A stretch of 64,000 nt of DNA from Hydractinia symbiolongicarpus (lineage: Eukaryota; Cnidaria; Hydrozoa; Anthoathecata; Hydractiniidae), in contig NC_079875.1 of assembly GCF_029227915.1 (NCBI RefSeq), positions 27,464,001 through 27,528,000 of the forward strand, given 5' to 3'. Below the pieces are notes generated by a model that had not been told where the DNA came from, searched no databases, and saw only the letters and a list, made by a program, of their open reading frames with translations. Shown here in pieces: positions 33,870 to 46,800 of this stretch (within the stretch, counting starts at the first letter, position 1; each line of letters opens with the position of its first letter). The translations under genes and the position numbers were made by a program.

Positions 33870-35592
33870 ATTTAGAAAACGATTCTTTGTGATTACTTGT
33901 GGATTTTTTTTTTACAAATTAAATTCTATGCGCAAAGTTTTGCCTCTCATTCCAGGGGTCCAAATGTGAGCTTTTCATTAGTGACGTGAGGCGCAAGTTT
34001 TAAAACACCCTGTCTGGTTTCTTGAATACTGTACCGATTTTAAATAAATAAACGTTAAATTGTTTCTCCTTAAGATGTTATGAATCCATTTAGGGCGACT
34101 TGATTTTTCTTAGGAGGTGAGCTTTAAATACACAAGCCAATTAAAAATTACACATATTTCGTAAGCAACTAGTTTGCAACAAGCCGTGTGCTTTACTGAA
34201 TTCTGCAAGTGGCTATGATCGAGAAAAACCTAGCTATACATTTTGATAGCAACATAGAATGTAGTTCCCTTGCCTGAGTTCATCATTTACGCTCATTCTT
34301 TACTTGTTTGTGCACATTTTTAAAGGGACAATTGATAAGAAGCCACTTTATGAGGACACTTACTAGTTGTAAAAATGTAAAACTCTTAAATAAGAAACGT
34401 TTTTCATCACCTAGTGTATCAAGGAATTGGTGGAAAATCAAGTAGGCTATTCTGACATCACGTAACAGTAGTTGTTTTAAGCAAAAGTATGATGGAATTT
34501 TCTGTGCTCAAAAATTTGATGGGTCGTGGTGCAAGGAGAGGCTAAGGCTGACTTTTGGACTAGCGGCGTGATTTGTGATGCACACATATAGAGTAGCCAT
34601 GTAAATGCAGGGTGGGCAATAGTATCAAGATAGTGAAATTATCCTAACAATATAGAGAAAACTATAGATAACAAATTATGTTTAAAACCTACTGGACCTA
34701 TTTTTTGCAGACATAAACTATAGCTTCTTTAGCAGGTTTTTATTGACAATCGCACCTTCTATCTATCAAAATCTAGATTCAGATGGAAATGCTTTCGATT
34801 TCATCAAGATATAATTGAACACTTTGTATATATATTAATTTTAAAGTTATAGCTATAGCTATAGTTACAACCTATCTGATGAAAAGATGTTTTACCACAT
34901 ACATCTGTTATTGAAAATATATTAGATATCATTATTAGATACATATTTGTATTTATTATAAAACACTAGCGGAATTCCCGTGTAAGAATCCACTGAATCT
35001 CTCATTGAGTCCTTTTGAGGGGTGCCTATAAAACATAGGAAATTGCACTTTTAAAAATCACAATTTGCATTATTCTATGTTTATAACCGTGGAAATAAAA
35101 CGTCTAAAACATGTGCAGCAATAAAAACAATAGAAACAAGATAACTGACCAGCTATGAAGCTGTGGAACGGAGATTCTGAAATACAACTGTTATTTCGCT
35201 TATCTGCCACGGTCAAAACGTAACCCAGGCTACTTCGTCGTTCTTAGCTTTTTTTTTTCTTTTTCAGTTTGCAATATTAGCAAAGCTTTCTTGACCGACG
35301 TTCCAATTTTGAAAAGTCCTGCGAACACGGCGGATTCCTACAACAGTGACTTTAGGCGAACCGCGCCAGCACGCATATCAAGAAAGCGAAAAACCTAGGG
35401 GAATAAATTGCTGGGAATTTTAAGAACTGGGTGCTAGTTTTGCTTATGCCAGATTAGGGGCTTGCATTAACAATTATAATACATTCCCGCGTTACCTCTA
35501 GGTTGAAACGAATCATAAAATGCGTTCTGTAAAATATTAACTGTTATAGGTTTTCTGCATAATTAGTTCGCCTTATGTTTTTTTTTAAACTA
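33870..35592. other. AT-rich stretch without recognised genes
   Basis: No exon-like sequence was supported on either strand. The hexamer-rich palindrome AGCTATAGCTATAG occurs near 34850. Confidence 0.35.
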
Positions 35593-35742
35593 GTCGTTAG
35601 CCCGTGGAAAAATCCACGGGTTCGCCCGTCGCAGCTAAGCTACCATTTTGCGTGACAGACAGACAGACGGACGGACAGACGTATACGGGCATTATAATAT
35701 AGAAGTCGTTAGACCGTGGAAAAATCCACGGGGTCGCCCGTC
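35593..35742. repeat. Duplicated palindromic motif flanking GACA microsatellite
   Basis: The motif TCGTTAG-CCCGTGG with an inverted partner CCACGGG and the ending TCGCCCGTC occurs at 35593-35630 and again, with two changes, at 35706-35742. Each contains the palindrome CCGTGGAAAAATCCACGG. Between them lies a GACA/GACG microsatellite (about 35655-35685). Confidence 0.75.
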
Positions 35743-36416
35743 CTTTATATATCACATTTCGTGTTTCCGTTACGGGACGCGGTAATCCTTTTGAACAGAC
35801 AGAATACGGCTATTATTAAAGAGATAAATGTAAATTATTCAAAATGGTTTTTCGCTGCAAGAGTTTCACCAAGGAAAATAATTGAGCAAAAATGTAGTAA
35901 GTGAATGAGTTTAATAAAATACCAAGAAATGGGAAAGAGTGTTGTTAGAGCATTCAGATTCGAATACACGGTACCAAAAAGAAGTCCTTAACCATTGTTT
36001 TATTACTTGCCAAGGAAATCTGACTAACCAGCATAAAAACAATACATTAACATAATAATGTCCGAATATGTATTTAAATAAATGATCCCCATGTTATCTC
36101 GTATCATTTGTCTTATATTTATATTTGTAGGAAATATGTAAGCATATCAAATTATGAACACGTACTTTAAAACAATGATAAAAGAGTTCAGTAAAACAAA
36201 ACAAACAACAAACAGAACGTGATAAATTTCTATGGAGCAATTTTTGTGGACTGCAGCAAGCTGAGTAAAAAATTATAAACTGAAATGTCAATAAGAAATA
36301 TCAGAACAAAATGTAAACAAACAAAAAATATAACTTTTTAAATTAGTTCAAGCAAGCATAACATTTAAGCAAGCATAACATAACAAAAAACATGATAGTT
36401 CAGTTGAATAAGTAAG

Positions 36417-37484
36417 TCAATCTTCCTCATCGTTTTTCCCGTCGAGTAATACCATTTCTTCTTCTTCACTAATATAATTTTGTGATGTCACATTGTCTTG
36501 CTCTTTTTCTTTTAGGCACATCTTAATGGAGTTATCCTCTTTTAGCCTTATCTCAATTATCGAGTTATCCCGCTGATCAAACTTAACTATAACATCTGCC
36601 TTGATCATTTTTTTGGCTAGTGGAATCTTTTTGCAACACGGAATGCCAAAACACTTCTCCAACAAGCTAGGTGAACAATCTAAGACAAGTTTGCCAGTAT
36701 CGCGAGGCATCTGTCATGGTGCAACAATTATTGCATATGGTATAGTCCTTCTCAACTTCAAGGTCATTGGATTTGCATGAAGGACACTGGAATTTTTCTG
36801 AAAAACTTTTTAAATCTACACTAGTTATGGTGAAATGTGAAGTACAATCTGTTACTGTTACTGCTTCGTCGTTTATTTCTAATGGATCCACAGTTCCTAG
36901 TTTGGTGAATGGGGTGGCTTTCAAGAAACGATTGTTCATATTTTTGATACCCTTAGTTCTGTTAAAATATATGTTTCCTTGTTTTTCACTTGCCCACATT
37001 GTTCATTATAAAACGTGATTGGCAGTTTTTCGCTTGTTTCGTCAATAAGAATGGCATTGCGATATGACATATTTTTTCCATTCTTGTCTGTCAGCGCCTT
37101 AGTTTCACTCAGTTCATATAGATATGCTTTTGTGTTTACGATTTCATACAGCATCGATTCATTAAGAATTGCTGGAATAGTTTTGAGAACAACTTCAGGG
37201 GTCTGCAGTTCAAAAGATGGAGCAAGCTTTTTCACAGATGAAAAATCTGTTATAATGATGTCATTAGTGTCGCTCCTTTTGTATTTTTTTATTTCACATC
37301 CAGTGAGATCTTTGTGAACTTCTGATACCAGTTTATGTTTTTCAGGGGAAAAACAAACTGTTCGTTCCATTTTGTCCTCTGTGTTTAGAAGGAAATAAGT
37401 ATTTCCTCTTTGGATTGTTTTTAGCAGTTTTAATTGGTGATACATTCGTAACATACCCAACAATAGAATTATCTGAAAAAACAA
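36417..37484 (-). pseudogene. RPA-like OB-fold protein of the Helentron, frameshifted
   Basis: Three overlapping frames make up one protein. 37484-36936 encodes an OB-fold-like region (TYFLLNTEDKMERTVCF, then FSSVKKLAPSFELQ and GKNMSYRNAILIDETSEKLP). 36999-36667 encodes the next segment with a zinc ribbon (CPSCKSNDLEVEKDYTICNNC), and 36710-36417 the C-terminus. Frame is lost in an A-run near 36945-36960 and again near 36705. The order OB fold then C4 ribbon is that of the large replication protein A subunit, and Helitrons in animals and plants often carry RPA-like genes. It lies just past the Rep-helicase-endonuclease gene on the same strand. Confidence 0.65.
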
Positions 37485-37626
37485 AATCTATAAATTCTAT
37501 CTATAAATTCCTGCCAAATATAAGAATACTGACACTGACATTTATATTTTAATATAAGATTAAAGTTTATGACCTAAATTATGTAGTTTGTTTTCTTAAC
37601 ACTTTACAAATGGTTAAACGGATCCT

Positions 37627-38331
37627 TTAAAATGGTAAAGAAAGATATCTTACCAAGACGTTTTTTTGGTGTTTTCTGTTCTGACGACATCTATAAATAA
37701 ATAAAATAGACATAAATATATAAATATAATGTAAATGAAGTCCCTGATTTTGGAATAAATACAATAAATTTAAACAAAAAGATATTAGACATATTGTATC
37801 AAGCTTCCAATGTTTGATTTGCACAGAAATTGCACAATGATCTGAGTAATATACAGGTATAATAGCAACAGACAAATTTTCAATATTGTGAAATTCATTA
37901 TTTACATATACATGATCTATAAGACCACCAAGTATATGCGTTGGCTCGGTGACCAAAAGTTTGTAATTTAATTCATTCATCCTAGTAAGAACAGGTGGAA
38001 GTATGTCACAGAGTGCATTTGAATTAAAATCTCCTAACACAAAATCTGGTTTATGAAGTTCTACAAGATTTGAAACATAATCTGCAAAACGCTGTGGGTG
38101 GCAATTGTTACTTTTATAAAACAAAATTAGTGAGATAAAATGGTCACTGGTTGAAAAAAACTCGAGATATAGAGCACTTTGCAATCGCAAAATATTACAT
38201 TGAAGATATTGTTTTTTAAGAAAAGCTAAGCTTTTAAATCGATCTGTATTGTTATGCAAAAATAAGTCATGCTCTAAAAAATGCTGTGCACTGTATTCTT
38301 TTAATTGGGACTGTATGAGTTTCAAATGCAT
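37627..38331 (-). pseudogene. Helentron AP-endonuclease-like domain
   Basis: The frame contains FVLGDFNSNALCDI, LVTEPTHILGGLIDHVYV and YYSDHCAISVQI, the D/N, H/D and SDH motifs of the exonuclease-endonuclease-phosphatase superfamily also used by LINEs. The N-terminal catalytic segment is missing, and the domain follows abruptly after helicase sequence, suggesting a deletion. In Helentrons this domain is fused behind the helicase. Confidence 0.75.
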
Positions 38332-40119
38332 ACTGGTTAGATCGCATTTTTAGTATTCCAGCTTGATGGTCATTAAATTTGACAAAAATAGTTTGGATGG
38401 TTCCATCATTGTTATATTGTATATCACGAAAAAGACCAATTTGACCATTGATAAGTCGATCATCGATATCAATATTATTAGTTAGCATTATCAAAGCATT
38501 TCTCTTTATAATTAATGACTTACATAGTCCATTTGTCTGACTTACATTTCTGTCCAAAGCTTGATTGATTTTTGATATTGATACATTTTCAGGAAATTTG
38601 TCAAGGGAATTAATGACAATGTTTTCACCTTCTAATTTACTAAGTTTTGACAAATTCAGTTGGTCTTTTAAACTATTTTCTGCAAATAAATATATCGAGT
38701 CAACTGGTATGTTTTTTGCAATTCGTGAATTAAGAAGTAACAAATCTTTGTCACCTACTTCTCCAATGCGTACATTATTTAGAAGTTTTATGAAACTATC
38801 ATCTCCTTGCTGTCTCATACAGTTTAAATGATTTCCATGGATGACAAATATTAAGAAAGTCATGTTTAAATGGAGTGAATATCTTAGCCTCTTGAACCGG
38901 AGGAAGTTGGTATAGATCACCTACAGCCAATATGGTCTTATTCGCAAATGGGTTATCAAGACTCATCTGGAATATCTCGCACAGTCTTTTGTGTATATGA
39001 TATAATTTAACATTTGAAACCATGGAGATTTCATCAATTATAACAACATTAAGATGCGAATATTTGTCTCTAAATTTGCAACGAAGGTTGTCACTCAAAT
39101 TGTGTAAATTCAAAGATTTTGATTTAGGAATTCCAAAAGCAGAGTTGATGGTGGTTCCATCTATGTTAATAGCTGCAACACCTGTAGGTGCTACTTTTAA
39201 TACCTTGCATTTTTCAGGTGTACCTGAATATAAGTTAAACAGCTTTGATAAAGATTGATAAATAGTATTTATTAGGTAAAGATTTTCCTACACCTGCACC
39301 ACCAGTAACGAAAACTTGAAGAGGTTCTACCCTTCTGAAAGAATTACAATTTTGCTGCTTTACTTTGTTATTTGCCCATTCATACAAAAAATCAAAAAAT
39401 AAGCGCTGTTGTTGATTTAATGACCGTATATTCTGCCTTAAGGTATCATCACTTATTAAATTATTAGAACTGATAGAATTATTAGAAACTGAATTAAACA
39501 AAACTGGCTGTTGATAGACTTCCTCTAAATTCAACTGATCAGTTTGTTCAGTTACAATTGTATCTTCAATCATTACATTATTAGATGCACTCATCCTCAT
39601 ATATGCAGCATTTACATCATCAGAAAAAGGTTCAAAAATACTTCTATTTACATTCACAACATCTAAGACTCCATGTTGTAACAGTTTTTCACAGTAACTA
39701 TTATTAATAAGCAATTCTGTTTCTGAACGAAAGGGGAGAAACAAGAACAACAGATAATGAGCATGCCTTTCGGGGAACAAATCATTGTTTGGGATTGAAT
39801 AACGCAAAATTTGTCTAACTTTCCTGCAAACTAACTTTTCCTTGCATGACATTAATGGTATAATACTGGGAAAATTACAGCCAGCTTGAGAATTCTCTGA
39901 AATATCTGCTGTAAGTATAACAGGTTGAAAATCACATAAAAACTCATTATCAATTTTATCATTTTTGACACAATAATGAGATAAAAACATAGCAAGACAC
40001 ATATCATCAACAGATGTATAACGTCCTGAACAAAAGTTACTATCAGGTCTATCCATGTAACGATCGATCATATTTTTTGCATATATATCAGTGCTTTCTG
40101 AATCAAGTTCATTTAACAA
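38267..40119 (-). pseudogene. Helentron Pif1-like helicase, frameshifted
   Basis: The Walker A motif appears as VTGGAGVGKS (about 39281-39308), directly followed by a frame loss. The next frame reads APTGVAAINIDGT (motif Ia) and VVIIDEISMVS (Walker B, about 39021-39047) and then AVGDLYQLPPV (motif III), up to about 38820. A third frame covers the region to 38267 with LINGQIGLF. The final helicase motif (a HKSQG-like segment) is not found. Pif1-like helicases unwind DNA 5' to 3' and serve rolling-circle transposition. Confidence 0.8.
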
Positions 40120-42521
40120 AGCATTTTCGTAACCAAAGTTCTGGTAAACTAAACACTACAGCCTCTTGCAAGGACATTTGTCTTGATGTGGCATAAGCAG
40201 ATGCCAATTTGTACATAGCTTCCCTGGTACGCAGTTTCATTGATTGTATCTCCTTACTTGCTTGAATAAGAGCCTGAGATGATTCAGACTCTGATTTCGA
40301 AAAGTATGAACACATATATGATACCGCTTTATAGTAATTGAACACTGGTTGTATGTCCATATTAGCCTGCCAAGCTTTTAAAATATAAGGGTTATAGTTG
40401 TTAATGAAGCAAGAATCTGGAGGACGCTTTAAGTGTATTTCATAATCTGTTGAACTTGAAATTGACAAAGCGTGATAGTAATCTTTTTCTACTATATTTA
40501 ATTCATTAAGGATGTCACTTATACTTATGGAATCACCCTTGTAACCTTGCTTGCTGGGATCTAAATACTCATTTATATACGTCTTTACCCTGCTTAATAT
40601 ATTATTTCGCTCTGTCAAATCATTAAATTGTTCCTCAGTTGTTTTTTTACTTGAAATTGGACATGCTTACAATAGTCCTTTGAGTAAAAAACCTGCCAAA
40701 ATTATACCTACATGGTGTGTTTTTGTATTTGCGACAAGATTTTGAATGTTTGTGAGTCTGGTATTTTTTCACTAAATTGTATAACTCATTCTTTTCTCGT
40801 GGTAGGTAAGCATGGGTTGTAAAGTCTAAAAAATTAATGTAGTTAGAAATATTCCTCTCTGTCAGTGTAGGCGCATCTTTAACCCAAATGAAGGAATGAG
40901 TATGTTGAGTTCCACGAAATTGAAATTCCACACGTATAGCATAATATAAAATTTCCCCTAAAAGATTTGTTCTCAATAGTACATTTCGAAAAAGTAGTTC
41001 AACTCTATATTGAAGATGCCTTGCAACTAATACAGGGTTTTTGTTAAGTATTTCGCATCTTTCAAAGTAAGTCAAGTTGCTTATAGCTTCCTCAGAAAGG
41101 GGATTCATATCAAGTTTAGAAATGATGCTGACAAGCTCGTCCCATTGTAAATCGGCACAAGACAAAGTGAGAAAAAATGTGGGACAACCAAGTTGTCGAA
41201 TCATGGTCAAGACTTCAAGTTGAAATCTTTTCCAATAGGCAGGTGTACCTTTTATCTGATTCATGAAAACAAAAGCTTTGTTTGTTGAAACTAGTGATTG
41301 TATAGTTTCAGAATATCCTTGTTGTAACATACCTGCCGTTACATTGGCAGAACTCTTGCGCATTGCAATGGAAATCTGATTGTTAAAACTTAGTTGTTGC
41401 AAAACGAATTGAACAAAGAAAATGTAATCTGATGAAGATGCAAATGTTTGCTTATAGTGTAATAACCTCTGGTTAAAATACTTTACTGGTGAAAGTTTTA
41501 CATCTCTTTCTACTTTATATCCGAATTCACCCAAACTAAAAAGAATAGGGAAGGAAAGCTCTTCACAATATTGATCATTTAAAATACTTGTTGGCACTTG
41601 TCCTTCACCAGGTGCAATCTCAAATATTTCAGTTGTAAGATGTTCTGGAATAATACACATTTCCCCTGCTTGTTGGCGAAAAGAATCCAACGGATTAGAA
41701 TCAGTCTCTAAATTATCATTGACAGTACTACTATCTAATTCAATGCATATTTCTTCATCAACATGTAAATTAAGCAATTCTTCAGAAATGTTTGCTACAT
41801 TGATATGTACATCACTATACAATTTGTTGTTTAATTTCAAATAAGTTAAAGCCTCTCCAACTTTCGCAGGCGAAACAGGCTCATAATAGACATGGCCATT
41901 AAATTGCAATTTTTTTTTCAATTTAACTAAGAGTATACCAGAAGAATCAATATTCCTAGGAAGTGAATTGCAGGTGCTGTCAACGTCAACAGGAATATTA
42001 CAAATAGCACCTTTAACTTTTGGCATTTGACCCTTTGACATTATTGCAATTTTCTTGAATAAAATTCTCTTCGATATAAGCACTGCCTCTAACTTATTTA
42101 AGCATTTAAGTTCATTCGGAATATCATTGACATATAATTTATTAGCCATCGCTTGACAAGGAACTTTACCGTTTTTCACATTTTGTTTACATGTATTACA
42201 AATATACAATAAGCCATTTTCTATTTGAATATTCTTATATATTTTGTTACCTATTTCACTGCATTTTAAAGGATCAAACACTACAACAGATTTTTTATAC
42301 AAACATCGCCCACATATAACACATACATAACTTGGTCCTTCAAATATTTGTTGCCGAAAACCCTTAATGCTAGTGTCAACAGTGTCTAATAAAAATGATA
42401 AATTTTTACAATTTGTAGCTGAGTTAGATTTGTTGTCAAACTTTTTCTTTGGACTAGAAACAACTTTTAAAAAAGGGGCTTTATGGCCTTCAAGTATAAC
42501 AGCTTTATCAGCTTCTGTCAC
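40109..42521 (-). pseudogene. Helentron HUH replication initiator (Rep)
   Basis: The upstream frame (42521-40647) has a zinc-binding N-terminal region (CVICGRCLY and CNTCKQNV) and a long Rep region including LGCPTFFLTLSCADLQW. Its HUH motif reads QHTHSF (HTH codons 40896-40904), the metal-binding part of the nuclease. After a frameshift near 40665 the second frame (40618-40109) carries the tyrosine motif as VSYMCSYFSK (about 40297-40325). HUH Rep proteins nick one strand and stay bound through tyrosine. Confidence 0.85.
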
Positions 42522-42526
42522 ATTCT

Positions 42527-43228
42527 CTACAGAAATCGAGATAACTGAATATCATATTGTGTAGGGTTTATGGAATTATTATGGTATACCTTTGATATAT
42601 ATTTTGCGACTTCAAACAAATTAATAAACTTTAACACAACAGCAGTACCATCTGGGCATGGTCTACCATTAGCATCTCTTGAATGAGAATCAATAATGTA
42701 ATAATGACGATTGCATTTTAAAATTGACACTGCAACACCATTGATAATAAATATAATTCTTGTTTTATTGTTTAAATTTGACCTTAAATTAGAAATCAAC
42801 TCATTAATAGAAGTAGCACTTGAAGTCACAAAAAAACCAAAACAGTTATGGGCAAAATTTACATCCATATTTACACCTTCAAGTGAAACAGTTCTAGGTA
42901 ATTCAGTGCATGTTAAAAATTGAGTTGTATTTTGCAGTTTGTACAAATTATCACCCTTTTCAAGAACACAATTGATGTCATTTTTTGTCCATCGCGAGAC
43001 ATGCTTAAAAAATGAAAAGAGAGATGCATATAATGATATGCAGGTACATTGGATTCCTCTTGTATAGCTAAATTTTTCGTGACCCTGATAAAATGAACCC
43101 TTCGTACATTTAATAATTGTGTAAGTTAGGCCAGAATCTACTTCAACGCTTGTACCACATTCTGACATTTCTAACATAAAGAACGCTGGAAAAGTTGAAT
43201 AATGTTGGAAGGACAAGTGTACAGTCAA
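42527..43228 (-). pseudogene. Cysteine-protease-like domain at the Helentron N-terminus
   Basis: The frame shows FYQGHEKFSYTRGIQCTC (candidate Cys in GIQC) and later HYYIIDSHSRDANGRPCP (candidate His/Asp in a DSH setting). The pattern is that of deubiquitinase-like peptidases, including the herpesvirus tegument type, and of OTU-like proteases reported in Helentrons. Which family applies cannot be settled here. It loses frame near 42545, just before the Rep region, where the intended product would continue. Confidence 0.6.
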
Positions 43229-43750
43229 TTGTCAGTAAAATGAAATAAAATAAATTTATTATATACCTTTTTACAATCAAAGTTTTACTTTACTACTTCC
43301 AACCAGTTTGCAACCAGTACTGCGCGGCATCGTGGTACAGCATTTGAGGATTGAGGAGGAGTATTCGAGCACATGGACGCTGATTGGCCGGTTTTATGGC
43401 AAAATCATTTGATTGGGGAAAAGTAGCAGGTACCATGTGAGTTTTCGCGTGATTATGCAGTTTTTACCCGAAGATAACGTGATATTTCACGTGATTTTTT
43501 TAACTTTACTAACCGCCTCGGAGACACGCGTAACTTCACTTAAATCCCAGAAGATCAAGATTTTGTTCGAGCTTTCAGCCGAAACTAGAAGCTGTGTGTT
43601 CCACAGCTAATTAAAAAAAAGGTTGCAAAGCATTTCGCAAGTTGCAAGCAAAATTAAACTATCCAATACTTTGTCCCTAGTGCTTCTTGTTGCTTTGGCG
43701 CTGACATCTTCCGAAATACATCAAAATTGAATATCATAGCGTAAAAAAAC

Positions 43751-43881
43751 CCTGTGGACGAGGTAGGAAAATAAACGCTCAGCAGAACAATTCGTTGCGC
43801 AAAAACAGTTGGTTTTTTTTGCAAATAGAGTGCGCAAGTGTTTGATGTGCGTGGGATATTTTTTTCAAAATGTGCGAAAAA
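43751..43881 (+). repeat. Dispersed repeat, copy 2 (pairs with 11895-12028)
   Basis: It matches copy 1 through the CTGNGGACGAGGTAGGAAA start, the block AACAATTCGTTGCGCAAAAA and the block TTTGATGTGCGTGGGATATT. Spacings differ by a few bases. Confidence 0.75.
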
Positions 43882-46800
43882 GTTAGATTACGCGAAACTA
43901 ACAAAAACAAATAATGCGTGTTAAAATTTTGTACCGCCTTTTCCCACAGAATGATAAAAGTAAAGAGCGCAATACAAAATTACTCTTTTAGCAGTATTCC
44001 GGAAGATATGTAATACATCGAGTTGTACAACCCGCAGAAATTGGTCCTAACGTTAACGATTTCGTAAATGACCTTACCACAAAACAGTATTTTTTCACGT
44101 AAAAATACCGGCACTAGAAGCCACAGAATCTGCTGTAACGAATTTTGAAAACTCAAGGGAAAGAATTAAAACAAAAACAAACAAATCAAAACAGTTTTTT
44201 AACTTTATCAAGATTTATTAAATAGCTTCAATTTTGGGCAGCAAAACAATAACGGTTTCGCTTTCTTTTCACCACAAGCATTGGAAGATTACATCACTCA
44301 CTCCCATCGTACACAATCTAAAATAAAGTCCATAAAATTTGGCTTAGGCAATTGTCTAGGTTGCCTAACATTAGATCTGCTTCTGAATGCAATAACTGAC
44401 TGACTTTTGGAGATTGTACGAGGGATACGTTTTTTATCATAATTTTACTTTTAAGAGAGAAAGCGCAAAAGTTTCCAGTTCAAATATGTAATAGATGTGA
44501 CCAAACCATGTGATAAAAATTGTGCAATTTGATTTGTTGAAACATCGTGCTTTCGAACGAGAAATAATTCGAACGGAAAAGAAGTGGCATCGAATTTAAA
44601 AATAAACACACCATTTTCTCTTTACCAAAGAAAGTTGAAGTTGCAAACGTTTTGAAATTTAATTGTTGAAACGGCGTTACATATGTGTCAGTTTCTTTCG
44701 CGCATTTGTTGTTGGTAAAGTATTGTAGATTCTGTTTTTACGAAGACATGGAAAAAAAGAAAGAAAGTGGATATATTTCAAAATATAATGAGAAGGATCA
44801 GTAAGTTTTCTTAATGTTACCCTTAATATTTATATGAATTACAATGTATACATATTTCAAGTTAATTTGGTGTCATTATTTCTCATATGCTATAGAAAAA
44901 TTTCTTTATTATAGGTTGATGAAAAAAGCAACAAAAAGGAATTGAGAAGATTCCCGTTTTAAGAAGAAGAAACAGTAAGTAATTCTAGGTACTATATAAC
45001 TAACATTGTATTTAGGCACGTCAATTGAAAACTGTAGAATTTTCTTCGAACACCTACAACCATTCACATAATCTTTGAGACAAACTAGAAATTCTATCAA
45101 AAAACCAGAAATGGCCGTTGACGCAAATGCCCATTTTTCCAACTGAGACGGTTTAAACATGTAAAAAGCGATATTTAGCCTATAGCAGCACTGTAAGGCT
45201 AAGTTCTAGTGAACTTTTCGGTTTCACTAGTTGAATTCAGAATTTCCTAAGACCCTAGTCTTAAGTCGAAGCTAAAACTGAAGTTCCTTGAGCCTGGAGG
45301 CTCAAGTACGTCAAGTTTGAGAAGACTTGTGGTGCGAGTTTGTAAAATTTTTTAGTCAAAATTTTTTAGTCAATATTTTTGTGGATGATTGTAGCTTCAC
45401 AATTACACGTCTTGGCATTTCCGAGAAATGTTCTTATATAAAAGCATGTATCTTCGCTCTGTGACAAATTCTACTTGCAATTTATATCACTAGTTAGATC
45501 ATATTTTGATACCTTTGTTTCTTTTCTATAGCAAATAGAAGAAGAAATTTATGAAAAATCGTTTCGATACTGAATACGCACGTAAAAAAATGCAGAGGTG
45601 ATGAAGAATGTTTATGCTTGGGAACATAAAGTTATTGTAAATAAATATGAGTTATCAAGTGTCTTCTGATACTAATGTAATGTAACGAATGTGAATACTA
45701 GTTGATTATAAAAGAAAATTTTAAAAGTCACTTTTTGTTTTAAAGAGCCTCTTTGTTACGTCTGCTAACTTCGCAGTTATACGTCTGTAAAAGGTCGGCA
45801 GACGTCTATATCTCATTTGTCATCAGCCCACCTTGGTGTCATCCCCAATATAAAACAAGATCTGAACATGAATAAAAGTGAAGCACCTAATTCTGCAAAT
45901 TCCGGTAACTGAAAATATGACATATCATTTAAAGTGGAGAGTCATTCCTTTAAAAGGTTGCTGGGTATCTACTTTTCTGTGTTCACCTTTTATTGGACAT
46001 AAGAATAACTTTAAGGAAAGCTCTTATTCTAGAGTAGTTAAGATAAATTACGAGTTTTTTAAGATTTTTCTTTGAGCTGTAAGAATATGCTAAAAAAATT
46101 ACATTGGTATGTAAAATGTTTATATAATAAGCATTATTTTAAAAGAAAAAAGGGGTTACGGTATCATGAAGATAAATAGATCTTTCCTTGCACGTATTCC
46201 ACTTTGTATGTAGTTATATTTGTCCGACCAGCATTATTTTTTGGTTTAGGAAGGAAGTGATCGATAGGCTAAGCTGTAAAGAAAAGGTTTTTGGCAAGCA
46301 AAAGCGAAAGTGAAGGTAGATGCAAATAAATACAGCAGTATACACTTATAGTTTAGGAAAATTTGCTAAAACTTTTGCCATTAACTAATCTCACTAAAAA
46401 TACTAGACTTTTTGACAATATGATTTTATACGAGGGCTATGCGAAGAATAGCTTTGTTTTTTCAGGGGTGTAATGTTAAGATTCTTTACTAGTCAACGCA
46501 TGTTACCACATGGGACTTCCCCAAAGGTTTTCTTTAAAAAAAAAGAAATAGTAGACACATTGGCAACTCCACAACAAGCTAACTATGAAGGAAATTAGAA
46601 GTAAGTAAACTATATATGCTGCTTGACTTTCTTTATCAATAAGAAACCTAGAGTAAATTTGCAACACGCAGGTGTGTGTTGGCTAAGTACCTGACAAGGT
46701 ATTCTAAAGTTTGGAGCTAGCACGTTAAATATAAATATCATTTATCATAAATATATTCATGTGCGAAGGTATACTACATTGGTGATGCGACGAGCTCTGT

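Larger units (their letters stand above)
36417..43228 (-). mobile_element. Helentron (Helitron with endonuclease), degenerate
   Basis: The minus strand carries, in order, a cysteine-protease-like domain, HUH Rep, Pif1-like helicase, AP-type endonuclease and an RPA-like gene. This is the architecture described for Helentrons, which move by rolling-circle replication. Frame is lost near 42545, 40665, 40115, 39270, 38820 and 38300, and the last helicase motif and the start of the endonuclease appear to be deleted. Ends were not resolved; they probably lie outside 36417 and 43228. Confidence 0.82.

Noticed and set aside
44748-44802. First exon of a new gene (Lys/Glu-rich, donor GTAAGT)
   Set aside because: The only nearby acceptor leads to a stop within about ten codons; no further exons found.
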